NCBI GenBank assembly: GCA_937967465.1
Contig: CALBSW010000192.1
Span: 1 to 27,717 of the forward strand
DNA from: an uncultured Flavobacteriales bacterium
Lineage (GTDB): Bacteria; Bacteroidota; Bacteroidia; Flavobacteriales_D; Sanyastnellaceae
Direction of reading: 5' to 3'
DNA length: 27,717 nucleotides
Position 1 is the first letter of the stretch; the number at the start of each line of letters is the position of its first letter. The notes beneath the pieces were generated by a model. That model searched no databases and was not told the origin of the DNA. It saw nothing but the letters and a program-made list of their open reading frames with translations. Shown here in pieces: positions 16,793 through 23,920 of the stretch. A program made the translations under genes and the position numbers.

Positions 16793-16809
16793 TCCCGAAA
16801 TTTTCGGGA
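16793..16809. promoter_or_regulatory. Perfect inverted repeat in the rpmB leader
   Basis: TCCCGAAA at 16793-16800 and TTTCGGGA at 16802-16809 form an 8-bp dyad with a one-base centre, 30 bases upstream of the rpmB start on the minus strand and just after the cinA stop. As RNA the one-base loop would open to a shorter stem. It could be a protein-binding site, an rpmB leader hairpin or a weak processing/termination site for cinA. No T-run follows. Confidence 0.4.
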
Positions 16810-16826
16810 GTGCAAAGGTGCGCTTT

Positions 16827-18131
16827 TCAAAGCGAATCCGCAACCCCCCTGCCCTTCGATTCAGCAGCGGACGCGAATGTCTGACATTCCTGCAACGCCA
16901 ACTGGCATGCCGCACGGAGACTCATGCCTTGGTTGCGCGCCCGATCGCGGCCGAATTGGTGCTGAACGCAGACGGTCCTGGAAGGTCCGGCACACGCGAT
17001 GTACACGGTGCCCACCGGCTTCTCCGGCGTGCCACCGCCCGGACCGGCCACTCCCGTGATGGAGACGCCAAAATCAGCGCCCAGCTTGGCCCGCACACCT
17101 TCCGCCATGGCCTCGGCCACCGGTTGAGACACGGCTCCGTGTTGTTCGAGTGCGGCCTCGGGCACGCCGAGCATCTGCGTTTTGGCGGCATTGGCGTACG
17201 CCTGAACCCCACCGAAAAAGAAGGCGCTGGCCCCGGGCCGAGACACCAAGGCGGCGCCCAATGCGCCTCCCGTGCAACTTTCGGCCACCGCCAAGCTCAC
17301 CCCCTGTTGCGTGAACAGGTCGGCCACCGCCTCGTCGACCGGACAACCATCGCGGGTCACCACGAATTCAGAAATGCGGTCGCACAAAGTGTGGTGGGCC
17401 GCGTCCAACTCCTGGACGGCATCCCCTTCTGCCGTGAGCCGAATCCGCACACTGCCGGGACTGGGCAGATAGGCCATCTTGATGCCCGCCTCGGACCATG
17501 CCGTCTCGAGGTCGTCCACACGGGCAGCCAACTGGCTCTCCCCCGTTCCCAGCGTCAACACGCTGCGGTGCGCACGGCGGATCGATCGCCCTTCAGCTTC
17601 TAGCCGGGCCTGCATGCGGGGCACCACACCGTGGGACATGATGTGCTGCATCTCGTAGGGCACTCCGGGCATGGACACCGTGACCCCACCGGGCCGCTCA
17701 AACCACATGCCACTGGCCGTGCCCATCGGATTGTCGAGCACGTGACAGGCTTCAGGAAGCAGGGCTTGGTCTCGGTTCACCTGCAGCACTTCTCGGCCGC
17801 GGCGTTCGAACCACGCCACAATGCGCGCTTCGATGTCATCGTGACGGACCAGCTGCGTGTCGTAGTGCTCGCACAAGACATGCTTCGTGATGTCGTCCCG
17901 TGTGGGGCCCAGTCCCCCCGTGATCAACACGAGGTCGGCCCTGGATTCAGCCGCGCGAATCGCCTCGAGCATGACCTCCCGCTCGTCGGCGATGGTCACC
18001 CCCCGACTGACACGCCAGCCCTCGGCTTCGAGGATGCGGCCCATCCAAGCGGCATTGGTGTTGGTGGTCTGTCCGATCAGCAGTTCATCGCCGATGGACA
18101 CCACCTCCACCAATACCGACTCGGAGGCCAT
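16827..18131 (-). CDS. cinA: CinA-family protein (nicotinamide-nucleotide amidase)
   Basis: CinA recycles pyridine nucleotides by deamidating NMN to nicotinic acid mononucleotide (PncC activity) and often has an ADP-ribose pyrophosphatase-type N-terminal domain. Residues ~5-170 are the COG1058/MoCF-like domain: VVSIGDELLIGQTTNTNA and ITGGLGPTRDDIT. Residues ~270-430 are the PncC domain: AESCTGGALGAALV, YANAAKTQMLGV and SITGVAGPGGGTPEKPVGTVYIA. The 434-residue length is normal. I choose the ATG at 18131, two bases after the stop of the T9SS gene (TGACCATG); the TTG at 18137 would overlap that stop. It is probably co-transcribed with the T9SS protein and rpmB. Confidence 0.93.
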   Translation of the reverse strand: MASESVLVEVVSIGDELLIGQTTNTNAAWMGRILEAEGWRVSRGVTIADEREVMLEAIRAAESRADLVLITGGLGPTRDDITKHVLCEHYDTQLVRHDDIEARIVAWFERRGREVLQVNRDQALLPEACHVLDNPMGTASGMWFERPGGVTVSMPGVPYEMQHIMSHGVVPRMQARLEAEGRSIRRAHRSVLTLGTGESQLAARVDDLETAWSEAGIKMAYLPSPGSVRIRLTAEGDAVQELDAAHHTLCDRISEFVVTRDGCPVDEAVADLFTQQGVSLAVAESCTGGALGAALVSRPGASAFFFGGVQAYANAAKTQMLGVPEAALEQHGAVSQPVAEAMAEGVRAKLGADFGVSITGVAGPGGGTPEKPVGTVYIACAGPSRTVCVQHQFGRDRARNQGMSLRAACQLALQECQTFASAAESKGRGVADSL

Positions 18132-18133
18132 GG

Positions 18134-20044
18134 TCAACGGATGGAGAGGCGCTCGATGCTGCGCGCACCGGAGCCGCTGACTTCCACCGTGTAGATGCCA
18201 GGCGTGAGGTTGGAAACGTCCATGCGGGCCAACTTGCCCTGAACCTGCTCATAACGAACGAGGCGCCCACCCATGTCGCGGATGCGCACTTCGGCGCCAA
18301 GCAGCAATTCGTCGAGGACCACTTCCACCACAGCGTCCGCCGGGTTCGGGAAGAGGCCAAAACCAACTTGGGCAATCTCTCCGACACCCACGTAGTCTTC
18401 GAACTCCACATCGGCACAATCATCGAGGTCCTCTACGGACATGGTGAGGCCCACGATGTCGTTGACGTCGATGGGGTCCTCGTCGCCCCGGACGTGGAGG
18501 CCGGGCTCGAAGTCCCGCTGGAAGCTCATGTTGAGCTCTCCGTTGTGGATGCGCGGTGGGATGCACGGGTACACAGCCTCGATCAAATCGAAGTCCAAGT
18601 CCGGCGTCACGTCACAGGCAGACTCACTGTTCCAGGTTTGGCCGAGGTCCGTGGAGTGGACCACGTAGCAGTGGCGGTAGTTCTGGATGCCCGTCGAGAA
18701 ATTCTCCATGAGTGCGCTGTAAGCCACCACCAAGGTGTTGGACTCCACCACTTGACCTGCAGAGGCTTGAGAGCTGATGCCCACGAAGTAGCCGGCAATC
18801 TCATCCTCGTAATCCAAGGTGCCGCTGCCGTCGATGTCATAGGCGTAGGCGATCGTCATCGCGCTGTCCGTGCCCATGTCGGGACGCCAGTAGTCGAGTC
18901 CGTTGGTGTAGGGGTAATAGCTCGTCGTCGCATCCGTCGTGTCGCTGTCCGCATAGAACATGCGGCCGTAGAAGACGTGCACGCCTCCCGCCTCATCGAC
19001 GAGAATGTCGCCAGCGCGGTCCGTGTTGTAGAACATGGCGTTGCCGTTGGCATCAATGTCGTCGGCAATGGTGGTGTCAAGCAATGCGCCGGAGTCCACG
19101 ATGTAGTTGTCGACCGGGAAATCGATGATGGTCTCGTACGTCCAGGTCTCGCCGTTGTCCTCGGAGATCATGGCGAAGGTGTCGTCAAACCCGCCGAAGA
19201 CAGCGAATGCGACTTTGTCTCCCTCCGCGTGGATGGCGTAGGAGTCTGCAACGAAGCCCCCAGCGAAGGAGGCCGTGTCGAGCTCGGCAAACGTGTTGAG
19301 GTCCCAGTTGGCGCCGCCGTCCGTGGACCGCATGTAGAAGATGGCACCGTCCTGTCCGTTGTAGAGGACACCGCCGTTGCCTTCCGGTGCGGTGATGCCG
19401 ATGACGTGGATGGTGTTGCCGTCGGCGCCGCCCACGGTGGCGCGGGGCCAGAGGTGCCAGATGTCCGTTCCATCTTCCGCAGCCAAGGCCGGCAGGGTCG
19501 TGGTGGTCCAGGCGCCACTGCCGATGGCATCACGGGATGCCATGACCAGACCGCCGGTGCTGCCGTGGCTGATGGCGAATTCCGTGCCGTTGGCGAGGTG
19601 ACCCAGGGAGGGCCATCCGATGCGGACGTCCTCAATGCGATCGTAGGCGATCTCCCCCCAATCGGTGTCCATGCCACCGTCCTTGAAGTTGTAGCCCGTA
19701 CCGCGGTCGCTGAACGGAGATGTCTCGAGGGACATGATCCAACCGGAGCTCACCCCGTTCGCGGAGCTGAACATGCGATCGTCCACGGCATAGTTGGACT
19801 GCAAGTCATACTGGGTCAAACCGATGATCTGACGCTGGATGACCAGATCGCGGGATTGCAGGTGGTCGATGTCGCCCACATGTTGTCCCGTCAAAGGCTG
19901 GAAGGGAATGGCCTCCTCACCGGTCATGTCGACCGCCGCGGCAGGGGCTGCCACTTTCTGGGCGTCGGTGAGGGGAATGAATTGTGCCTGTACGGCAGAA
20001 GAGACGGCCAGAAGGACCGCCGCGAGAAGAAGGGTATAGCGCAT
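18134..20044 (-). CDS. T9SS-exported surface protein with Asp-box repeats, 636 aa
   Basis: A signal peptide (TLLLAAVLLAVSSAVQA) is followed by a chain with at least three Asp-box motifs: S240-T-D-G-G-A-N-W247, S294-E-D-N-G-E-T-W301 and S464-T-D-L-G-Q-T-W471. Such motifs mark beta-propellers of the sialidase/BNR type. A DIDGSGTLDYEDE segment (residues ~403-415) resembles a calcium-binding EF/dockerin loop. The last ~75 residues are a type A sorting domain: GLFPNPA, then VRIRDMGGRLVR and LTPGIYTVEVSG, which directs export by the type IX system and surface attachment. No catalytic sialidase set is evident, so the function is unknown. The gene is unexpectedly placed between psd and cinA in a housekeeping run, only 38 bases after psd. 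GC content looks like that of the neighbours. Confidence 0.85.
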   Translation of the reverse strand: MRYTLLLAAVLLAVSSAVQAQFIPLTDAQKVAAPAAAVDMTGEEAIPFQPLTGQHVGDIDHLQSRDLVIQRQIIGLTQYDLQSNYAVDDRMFSSANGVSSGWIMSLETSPFSDRGTGYNFKDGGMDTDWGEIAYDRIEDVRIGWPSLGHLANGTEFAISHGSTGGLVMASRDAIGSGAWTTTTLPALAAEDGTDIWHLWPRATVGGADGNTIHVIGITAPEGNGGVLYNGQDGAIFYMRSTDGGANWDLNTFAELDTASFAGGFVADSYAIHAEGDKVAFAVFGGFDDTFAMISEDNGETWTYETIIDFPVDNYIVDSGALLDTTIADDIDANGNAMFYNTDRAGDILVDEAGGVHVFYGRMFYADSDTTDATTSYYPYTNGLDYWRPDMGTDSAMTIAYAYDIDGSGTLDYEDEIAGYFVGISSQASAGQVVESNTLVVAYSALMENFSTGIQNYRHCYVVHSTDLGQTWNSESACDVTPDLDFDLIEAVYPCIPPRIHNGELNMSFQRDFEPGLHVRGDEDPIDVNDIVGLTMSVEDLDDCADVEFEDYVGVGEIAQVGFGLFPNPADAVVEVVLDELLLGAEVRIRDMGGRLVRYEQVQGKLARMDVSNLTPGIYTVEVSGSGARSIERLSIR

Positions 20045-20082
20045 GGTGTTCAGGTTGTTCCGGCAGAACCGGAGTGGGGAAG

Positions 20083-20748
20083 TTAATGCACCTCCTTCAA
20101 CCGGGCGAGCACCGTAGAACGGGCCACGACCCGGTCTCCCGGCTTCACCATCACCTCCGCGTCCAGCGGCAGATAAAGGTCGATTCGGGATCCGAAGAGG
20201 ATGAAGCCACTCTCCTGCCCGTGCTCCACCTGCTCGCCCGCTTCGACAAACCAGCGGATGCGCCGCGCCACTGCGCCGGCAATCTGCCGCCAGACCACCA
20301 ATCCCGATGGGGTGCGCTGGGCAAACGTCGTCCGCTCATTCAGCGTGGATGACTTTTCGTGCCAGGCCACGAGGTATTGTCCGGGATGGTATTTGAAATA
20401 CTCCAACTTGCCGCCAATCGGGGCCCACTGGGCATGCACGTCGAAAATGCTGAGGAAGACACAGATCTTGATGGCCTTCCCGCCGATCACTTCCGGTTCA
20501 TCCACCTCCTCCACCAGCACCACTTTTCCGTCGCTGACCGCGGTGACCTCATTGGGGGCCGCATCAAACGGCCGCGGGGGAATGCGGAAGAACCACAAGA
20601 CCTGGCAGAAGAGCAGCAGGAAAATGCCGCGCAAGCTCCACTCCAACCAAGACGGCATGCCGGGAATGAAATGAACAAGCACAGCCAACAAGACCAGCAA
20701 AACGAAGAAGACGAGGATCACACGGTATCCCGCGGAATGGATGTACAT
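20083..20748 (-). CDS. psd: Phosphatidylserine decarboxylase family protein
   Basis: Psd converts phosphatidylserine to phosphatidylethanolamine. The enzyme is made as a proenzyme that cuts itself at a Gly-Ser bond to form a pyruvoyl group; here the site is Gly186-Ser187 in FGSRID. Two hydrophobic helices at the N-terminus (residues ~9-28 and 38-54) anchor it. Other family features are DVHAQWAPIGGKLEYFKYHPGQYLVAWHEKSS (given here as positions 103-134) with His105 and the STLNERT segment. At 221 aa it is the short, archaeal-like Bacteroidota type. Compared with the usual DVHVxRxPxSG, the residues after DVH read AQWAPIGG, an unusual variant. The start is the ATG at 20748, eleven bases after cdsA, supporting a shared phospholipid operon. 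Confidence 0.92.
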   Translation of the reverse strand: MYIHSAGYRVILVFFVLLVLLAVLVHFIPGMPSWLEWSLRGIFLLLFCQVLWFFRIPPRPFDAAPNEVTAVSDGKVVLVEEVDEPEVIGGKAIKICVFLSIFDVHAQWAPIGGKLEYFKYHPGQYLVAWHEKSSTLNERTTFAQRTPSGLVVWRQIAGAVARRIRWFVEAGEQVEHGQESGFILFGSRIDLYLPLDAEVMVKPGDRVVARSTVLARLKEVH

Positions 20749-20759
20749 GGTGTCGCGAT

Positions 20760-21413
20760 TCAGAACAACCGGAGGACGATGGCCGCCAACGGCGCTGCGA
20801 AGATGTGGGAATCAAACCGATCCAGAATGCCCCCGTGCCCAGGAAGCAGCGTACCGGAATCCTTGACGCCTGCCCGGCGCTTCAGCGCACTCTCTGTCAA
20901 ATCCCCAGCCGGTCCCAACACCGACACCACCAAGGCCAGCAACGTCCACGGCACCTCGTCGGGCATCCAAGAAGTCAAGAGCTGCGCCACGGCCACACTG
21001 GCCAGCAGCCCGCCAGCCCACCCTTCCCAAGTCTTGCCCGGGCTGATGGAGGGCGCCAATTTGTGTCGGCCGAAACGGCGGCCTGCGAAATAGGCTCCGG
21101 TATCGTTGAGCCAAATGAGGATGAACCAGCCCAAGGGCAACCCAGCCGAATAGGTTTCCCCAGTCCATGCGATGCCGGCCAGTCCCAAGACCGCCATGGC
21201 CCAAACCAAGCCACCCAACGCAGCGCTCAAGATGGCGGGACCACCCCAGCCGAGGCGGAGCAGATGACTGGCTTCACGGGCCCCCAAGGCCCAAATCAAA
21301 ATCAGGAAAGCCCCGTAAGTCCAAGGCCCTGCCAACACCGCCAGCACCATGGCCAGCACCAGCATAACGGCAGTTCGGGCGCGGGCAGGCAGGTCAGACC
21401 CTTGGCCACTCAT
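20760..21413 (-). CDS. cdsA: Phosphatidate cytidylyltransferase
   Basis: CdsA makes CDP-diacylglycerol from phosphatidic acid and CTP, the branch point for phosphatidylserine and phosphatidylglycerol. The C-terminal signature is complete: S175-ALKRRAGVKDSG followed by LLPGHGGILDRFDS to Asp201. The PSISPGKTWEG motif (residues ~121-131) and LNDTGAYFAGRRFG (102-115) are also typical. Six or so hydrophobic helices span the 217 residues; this is about 50 shorter than usual, the loss being in the first half. I choose the ATG at 21413 because it overlaps the DUF2007 stop (ATGA) and because upstream codons are the out-of-frame copy of that gene. psd follows after eleven bases. Confidence 0.93.
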   Translation of the reverse strand: MSGQGSDLPARARTAVMLVLAMVLAVLAGPWTYGAFLILIWALGAREASHLLRLGWGGPAILSAALGGLVWAMAVLGLAGIAWTGETYSAGLPLGWFILIWLNDTGAYFAGRRFGRHKLAPSISPGKTWEGWAGGLLASVAVAQLLTSWMPDEVPWTLLALVVSVLGPAGDLTESALKRRAGVKDSGTLLPGHGGILDRFDSHIFAAPLAAIVLRLF

Positions 21414-21628
21414 GCGCCTTCGGCTCCGCCTTCCAATTGGGCGAGAAACGCATTGGCCTTGTCGGCATCTGCGCCTGCGACATGGACTTCCACTTCGCCA
21501 AAGGTGCCATAGCTGCTGTCCCGCTTGTTGAGGATCAGCACCTGAATGCCCTGGGCCTCCAACGTGGCCTTCAGCAAGTCCGCCTGAAAAGGCTGGGGAA
21601 CAGTCCGGATGCGGCTCCAACCTTCCAT
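21410..21628 (-). CDS. DUF2007-family protein, 72 aa
   Basis: A short soluble protein with the DUF2007 pattern: WSRIRTVPQPFQADLLKA, then LEAQGIQVLILNKRDSSYGTFGEVEVHV and a C-terminal helix ADKANAFLAQLE. DUF2007 is annotated as a putative signal-transducing or PII-like ferredoxin-fold domain; its function is unknown. The start abuts the ftsH stop (TGAATG at 21631-21626), and the stop overlaps the cdsA start (ATGA), so the three genes are translationally coupled. The coupling suggests a link between the membrane protease and phospholipid synthesis, which is inference. Confidence 0.85.
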   Translation of the reverse strand: MEGWSRIRTVPQPFQADLLKATLEAQGIQVLILNKRDSSYGTFGEVEVHVAGADADKANAFLAQLEGGAEGA

Positions 21629-23713
21629 TCAGGCCGCGTTTTCGTCTGCAGTTCCGGTGTCGCCTTCCGCATCATCAGATGGCGTCGCATCGGCCTCCGT
21701 CTCGGATGGGATCTCCCCGATGCTGTCGGCTGTGGCCTCAGTCGGGGTTGCCCCTTCAGCTTCAGGAGATGCTGCATCCTCCCCTTCCGGCAGGGCAGCA
21801 TCCGACTCCGCCGCCGGCACTTCCTTTTCTCCCCAAGGGCGCTCACCCAGCAATTCAATCAAGTCTTCCTTGAAGAGCACCTCGCGGTCCAACAAGCGCT
21901 CCGCCAAGGCAGTCAGCTTGTCCTTGTGGGTCTCCAGGATGTCCCGGGCCGTAGCATACGCCCGCTCGATGATGGCGCCCGCTTCCTCGTCGATGACGCG
22001 GGCCGTCTCCTCGCTGTAAGGCTTGGTGAAGGACGCCTCGGCGCGGGGATCGTAGAAACTGCGGTTGCCAATGCGCTTGTTGAGGCCGTAGACACTGACC
22101 ATCGCGTAGGCCTGCTTGGTGACCTTTTCGAGGTCGCTCAGGGCACCTGTCGAAATCTTGCCGAAGGTCAATTCCTCTGCAGCACGGCCTCCGAGGGCAG
22201 CGCACATCTCGTCAAAAATCTGCTCGGTCGTGGTGATGTGCCGCTCCTCCGGCAGGTACCAGGCGGCACCGAGGGACTGGCCCCGCGGAACGATGGTCAC
22301 CTTGACCAGCGGAGAAGCGTGCTCCAACATCCAGCTCACCGTCGCATGGCCCGCTTCGTGGAACGCAATGGTGCGCTTCTCGTTGTCGGTGATGAGCTTG
22401 TTCTTCTTCTCCAATCCACCCACCACGCGGTCCACGGCATCGAGGAAGTCCTGCTTGCCCACCTTGTCGGCATCCCGACGGGCAGCGATGAGTGCAGCCT
22501 CGTTGCAGATGTTGGCGATGTCCGCGCCACTGAAGCCCGGCGTCTGGCGGCTCAGGAAGTCGACGTCGATGCTGTCGTCCGTCTTCAAGGGGCGCAGGTG
22601 CACGTCGAAAATGGCCTCGCGCTCTTTGAGGTCCGGCATGTCCACGTAAATCTGACGGTCGAATCGGCCCGCCCGCATCAACGCGCGGTCCAGAATGTCT
22701 GCCCGGTTGGTTGCCGCCAGGATGATGACCCCACTGTTGGTGCCGAAGCCATCCATTTCGGTGAGCAACTGGTTCAGGGTGTTCTCCCGCTCGTCATTGG
22801 AGCCGATGCTGGCGTTCTTGCCCCGGGCACGGCCCACGGCATCGATCTCGTCAATGAAGATGATGCACGGGCTCTTCTCCTTGGCTTGCTTGAAGAGGTC
22901 GCGGACCCGGCTGGCCCCCACCCCGACGAACATCTCCACGAAGTCCGATCCACTCAAGGAGAAGAACGGCACCTTGGCTTCCCCAGCCACGGCTTTGGCC
23001 AGGAGGGTCTTGCCCGTTCCCGGAGGGCCGACCAGCAGGGCGCCCTTCGGGATCTTGGCCCCCAAATCCGTGTACTTGGCCGGGTTCTTCAGGAATTCGA
23101 CAATCTCCGCCAACTCCTCCTTCGCGCCGTCCAATCCGGCCACATCCTTGAAGTTGACCTGGGTGCTGTTCTCCTTGTCGAACAGTTGGGCCTTGGACTT
23201 GCCGACGTTGAAAATCTGGCTGCCACCGGCGCCCCCACCGCCCAATCGGCGCATGAGCACCATCCACACCCCGACCATCACAGCGAGGACGATGATGTAG
23301 AAAATGAGCTGCTGGCCCCATTCGTTGGGGCGCTTGTAGGTCACCGTGACCACGCCATCCGCAGAGAGCTGGTCCAGCCGGTCGATGTTCTTCTCGGAGG
23401 GCGGAATCTCCACCACCAGGTCGGCCCCCTGAATGAAGCCACCACCGAGTGGTCCGCGCTCCTTGCCTTTCATGATGGAATCCCGGGCGGCGTCCGTGTA
23501 CCACGCTTCGGCCACCATGCCGTTGTGGGTGAGCTTGCGGAATTCGCCCTTCTCCGCTTTGGAGATCAATTGCTGGAAACTCACGCTTCCAGCGGAAGGG
23601 GATGACCCCGACAGGATCATGGCAATCAGCAGCGCGCCAATGCCGGCATATACCCAGTAGAAATTGAAATTCGGCCGGGCCGACTTCTTGGGGTCTTTCT
23701 TGTTCGAATCCAT
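21629..23713 (-). CDS. ftsH: ATP-dependent zinc metalloprotease FtsH
   Basis: FtsH is a hexameric inner-membrane AAA+ protease that removes damaged membrane proteins and tunes lipid enzymes. Two membrane helices (residues ~18-35 and 137-153) bracket a periplasmic domain. The AAA module has Walker A GPPGTGKT (229-236), Walker B IIFIDE (284-289) and the second region of homology ATNRADILDRALMRAGRFDR. The zinc site is HEAGH (452-456). The C-terminus carries an unusual tail of about 70 residues rich in Glu, Ala and Thr. I choose the ATG at 23713 (694 aa); the open frame extends further upstream but without family sequence. Divergent from the redox cassette across 207 bases. rsfS, its common upstream neighbour in Bacteroidota, is absent here. 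Confidence 0.96.
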   Translation of the reverse strand: MDSNKKDPKKSARPNFNFYWVYAGIGALLIAMILSGSSPSAGSVSFQQLISKAEKGEFRKLTHNGMVAEAWYTDAARDSIMKGKERGPLGGGFIQGADLVVEIPPSEKNIDRLDQLSADGVVTVTYKRPNEWGQQLIFYIIVLAVMVGVWMVLMRRLGGGGAGGSQIFNVGKSKAQLFDKENSTQVNFKDVAGLDGAKEELAEIVEFLKNPAKYTDLGAKIPKGALLVGPPGTGKTLLAKAVAGEAKVPFFSLSGSDFVEMFVGVGASRVRDLFKQAKEKSPCIIFIDEIDAVGRARGKNASIGSNDERENTLNQLLTEMDGFGTNSGVIILAATNRADILDRALMRAGRFDRQIYVDMPDLKEREAIFDVHLRPLKTDDSIDVDFLSRQTPGFSGADIANICNEAALIAARRDADKVGKQDFLDAVDRVVGGLEKKNKLITDNEKRTIAFHEAGHATVSWMLEHASPLVKVTIVPRGQSLGAAWYLPEERHITTTEQIFDEMCAALGGRAAEELTFGKISTGALSDLEKVTKQAYAMVSVYGLNKRIGNRSFYDPRAEASFTKPYSEETARVIDEEAGAIIERAYATARDILETHKDKLTALAERLLDREVLFKEDLIELLGERPWGEKEVPAAESDAALPEGEDAASPEAEGATPTEATADSIGEIPSETEADATPSDDAEGDTGTADENAA

Positions 23714-23785
23714 CAGCTGTTCAACCGCCTGAACGCCTTGCGGTTCAGTTGGACACGACCCAATCGAACCCAGCGTGGCGAAATG

Positions 23786-23793
23786 CGAAACTA
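23786..23793 (-). promoter_or_regulatory. Candidate -7 element for ftsH
   Basis: On the minus strand the sequence is TAGTTTCG, one mismatch from TAnnTTTG and identical to the element before the prohibitin gene. It would give a leader of about 65 bases. No clear -33 element was seen. Confidence 0.3.
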
Positions 23794-23879
23794 CGATGCC
23801 CCCCTTCACCCGCGAAGTGCGGCTTCCGGACCGGGCCCAATCTTCACACCTGTAGGCGAAAATGTCCGGGCGGTGACCG

Positions 23880-23916
23880 AAGTCATGTGACTTGCGAGAT
23901 GACTGAAGTAAACTTC
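23880..23916. promoter_or_regulatory. Two adjacent dyads upstream of the redox cassette
   Basis: AAGTCA at 23880-23885 pairs with TGACTT at 23888-23893, and GAAGT at 23905-23909 pairs with ACTTC at 23912-23916. Both share the outline AAGT...ACTT and end five bases before the GTG start at 23921. They may be an operator for a dimeric regulator of the cassette. Small dyads occur by chance, so this is a weak call. Confidence 0.35.
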
Positions 23917-23920
23917 GAAC

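Noticed and set aside
18900..18950. GTCGTCGCATCCGTCGTG-like low-complexity repeat in the T9SS gene
   Set aside because: It encodes an Asp/Thr-rich loop with ordinary codons; no regular repeat unit persists.
18368..20086. A 572-codon open frame opposite the T9SS protein gene
   Set aside because: The minus-strand frame has a signal peptide, Asp boxes and a sorting domain; the plus-strand frame has only Val/Asp/Gly-rich sequence.
21437..23605. A 722-codon open frame on the plus strand opposite ftsH
   Set aside because: It is the complement of a strongly conserved ftsH gene and shows no domain.
23892..23917. TTG followed by TAAACTTC upstream of the reductase GTG as a promoter
   Set aside because: The -7 part matches only four of six defined bases and the spacing is too short for the Bacteroidota -33/-7 arrangement.
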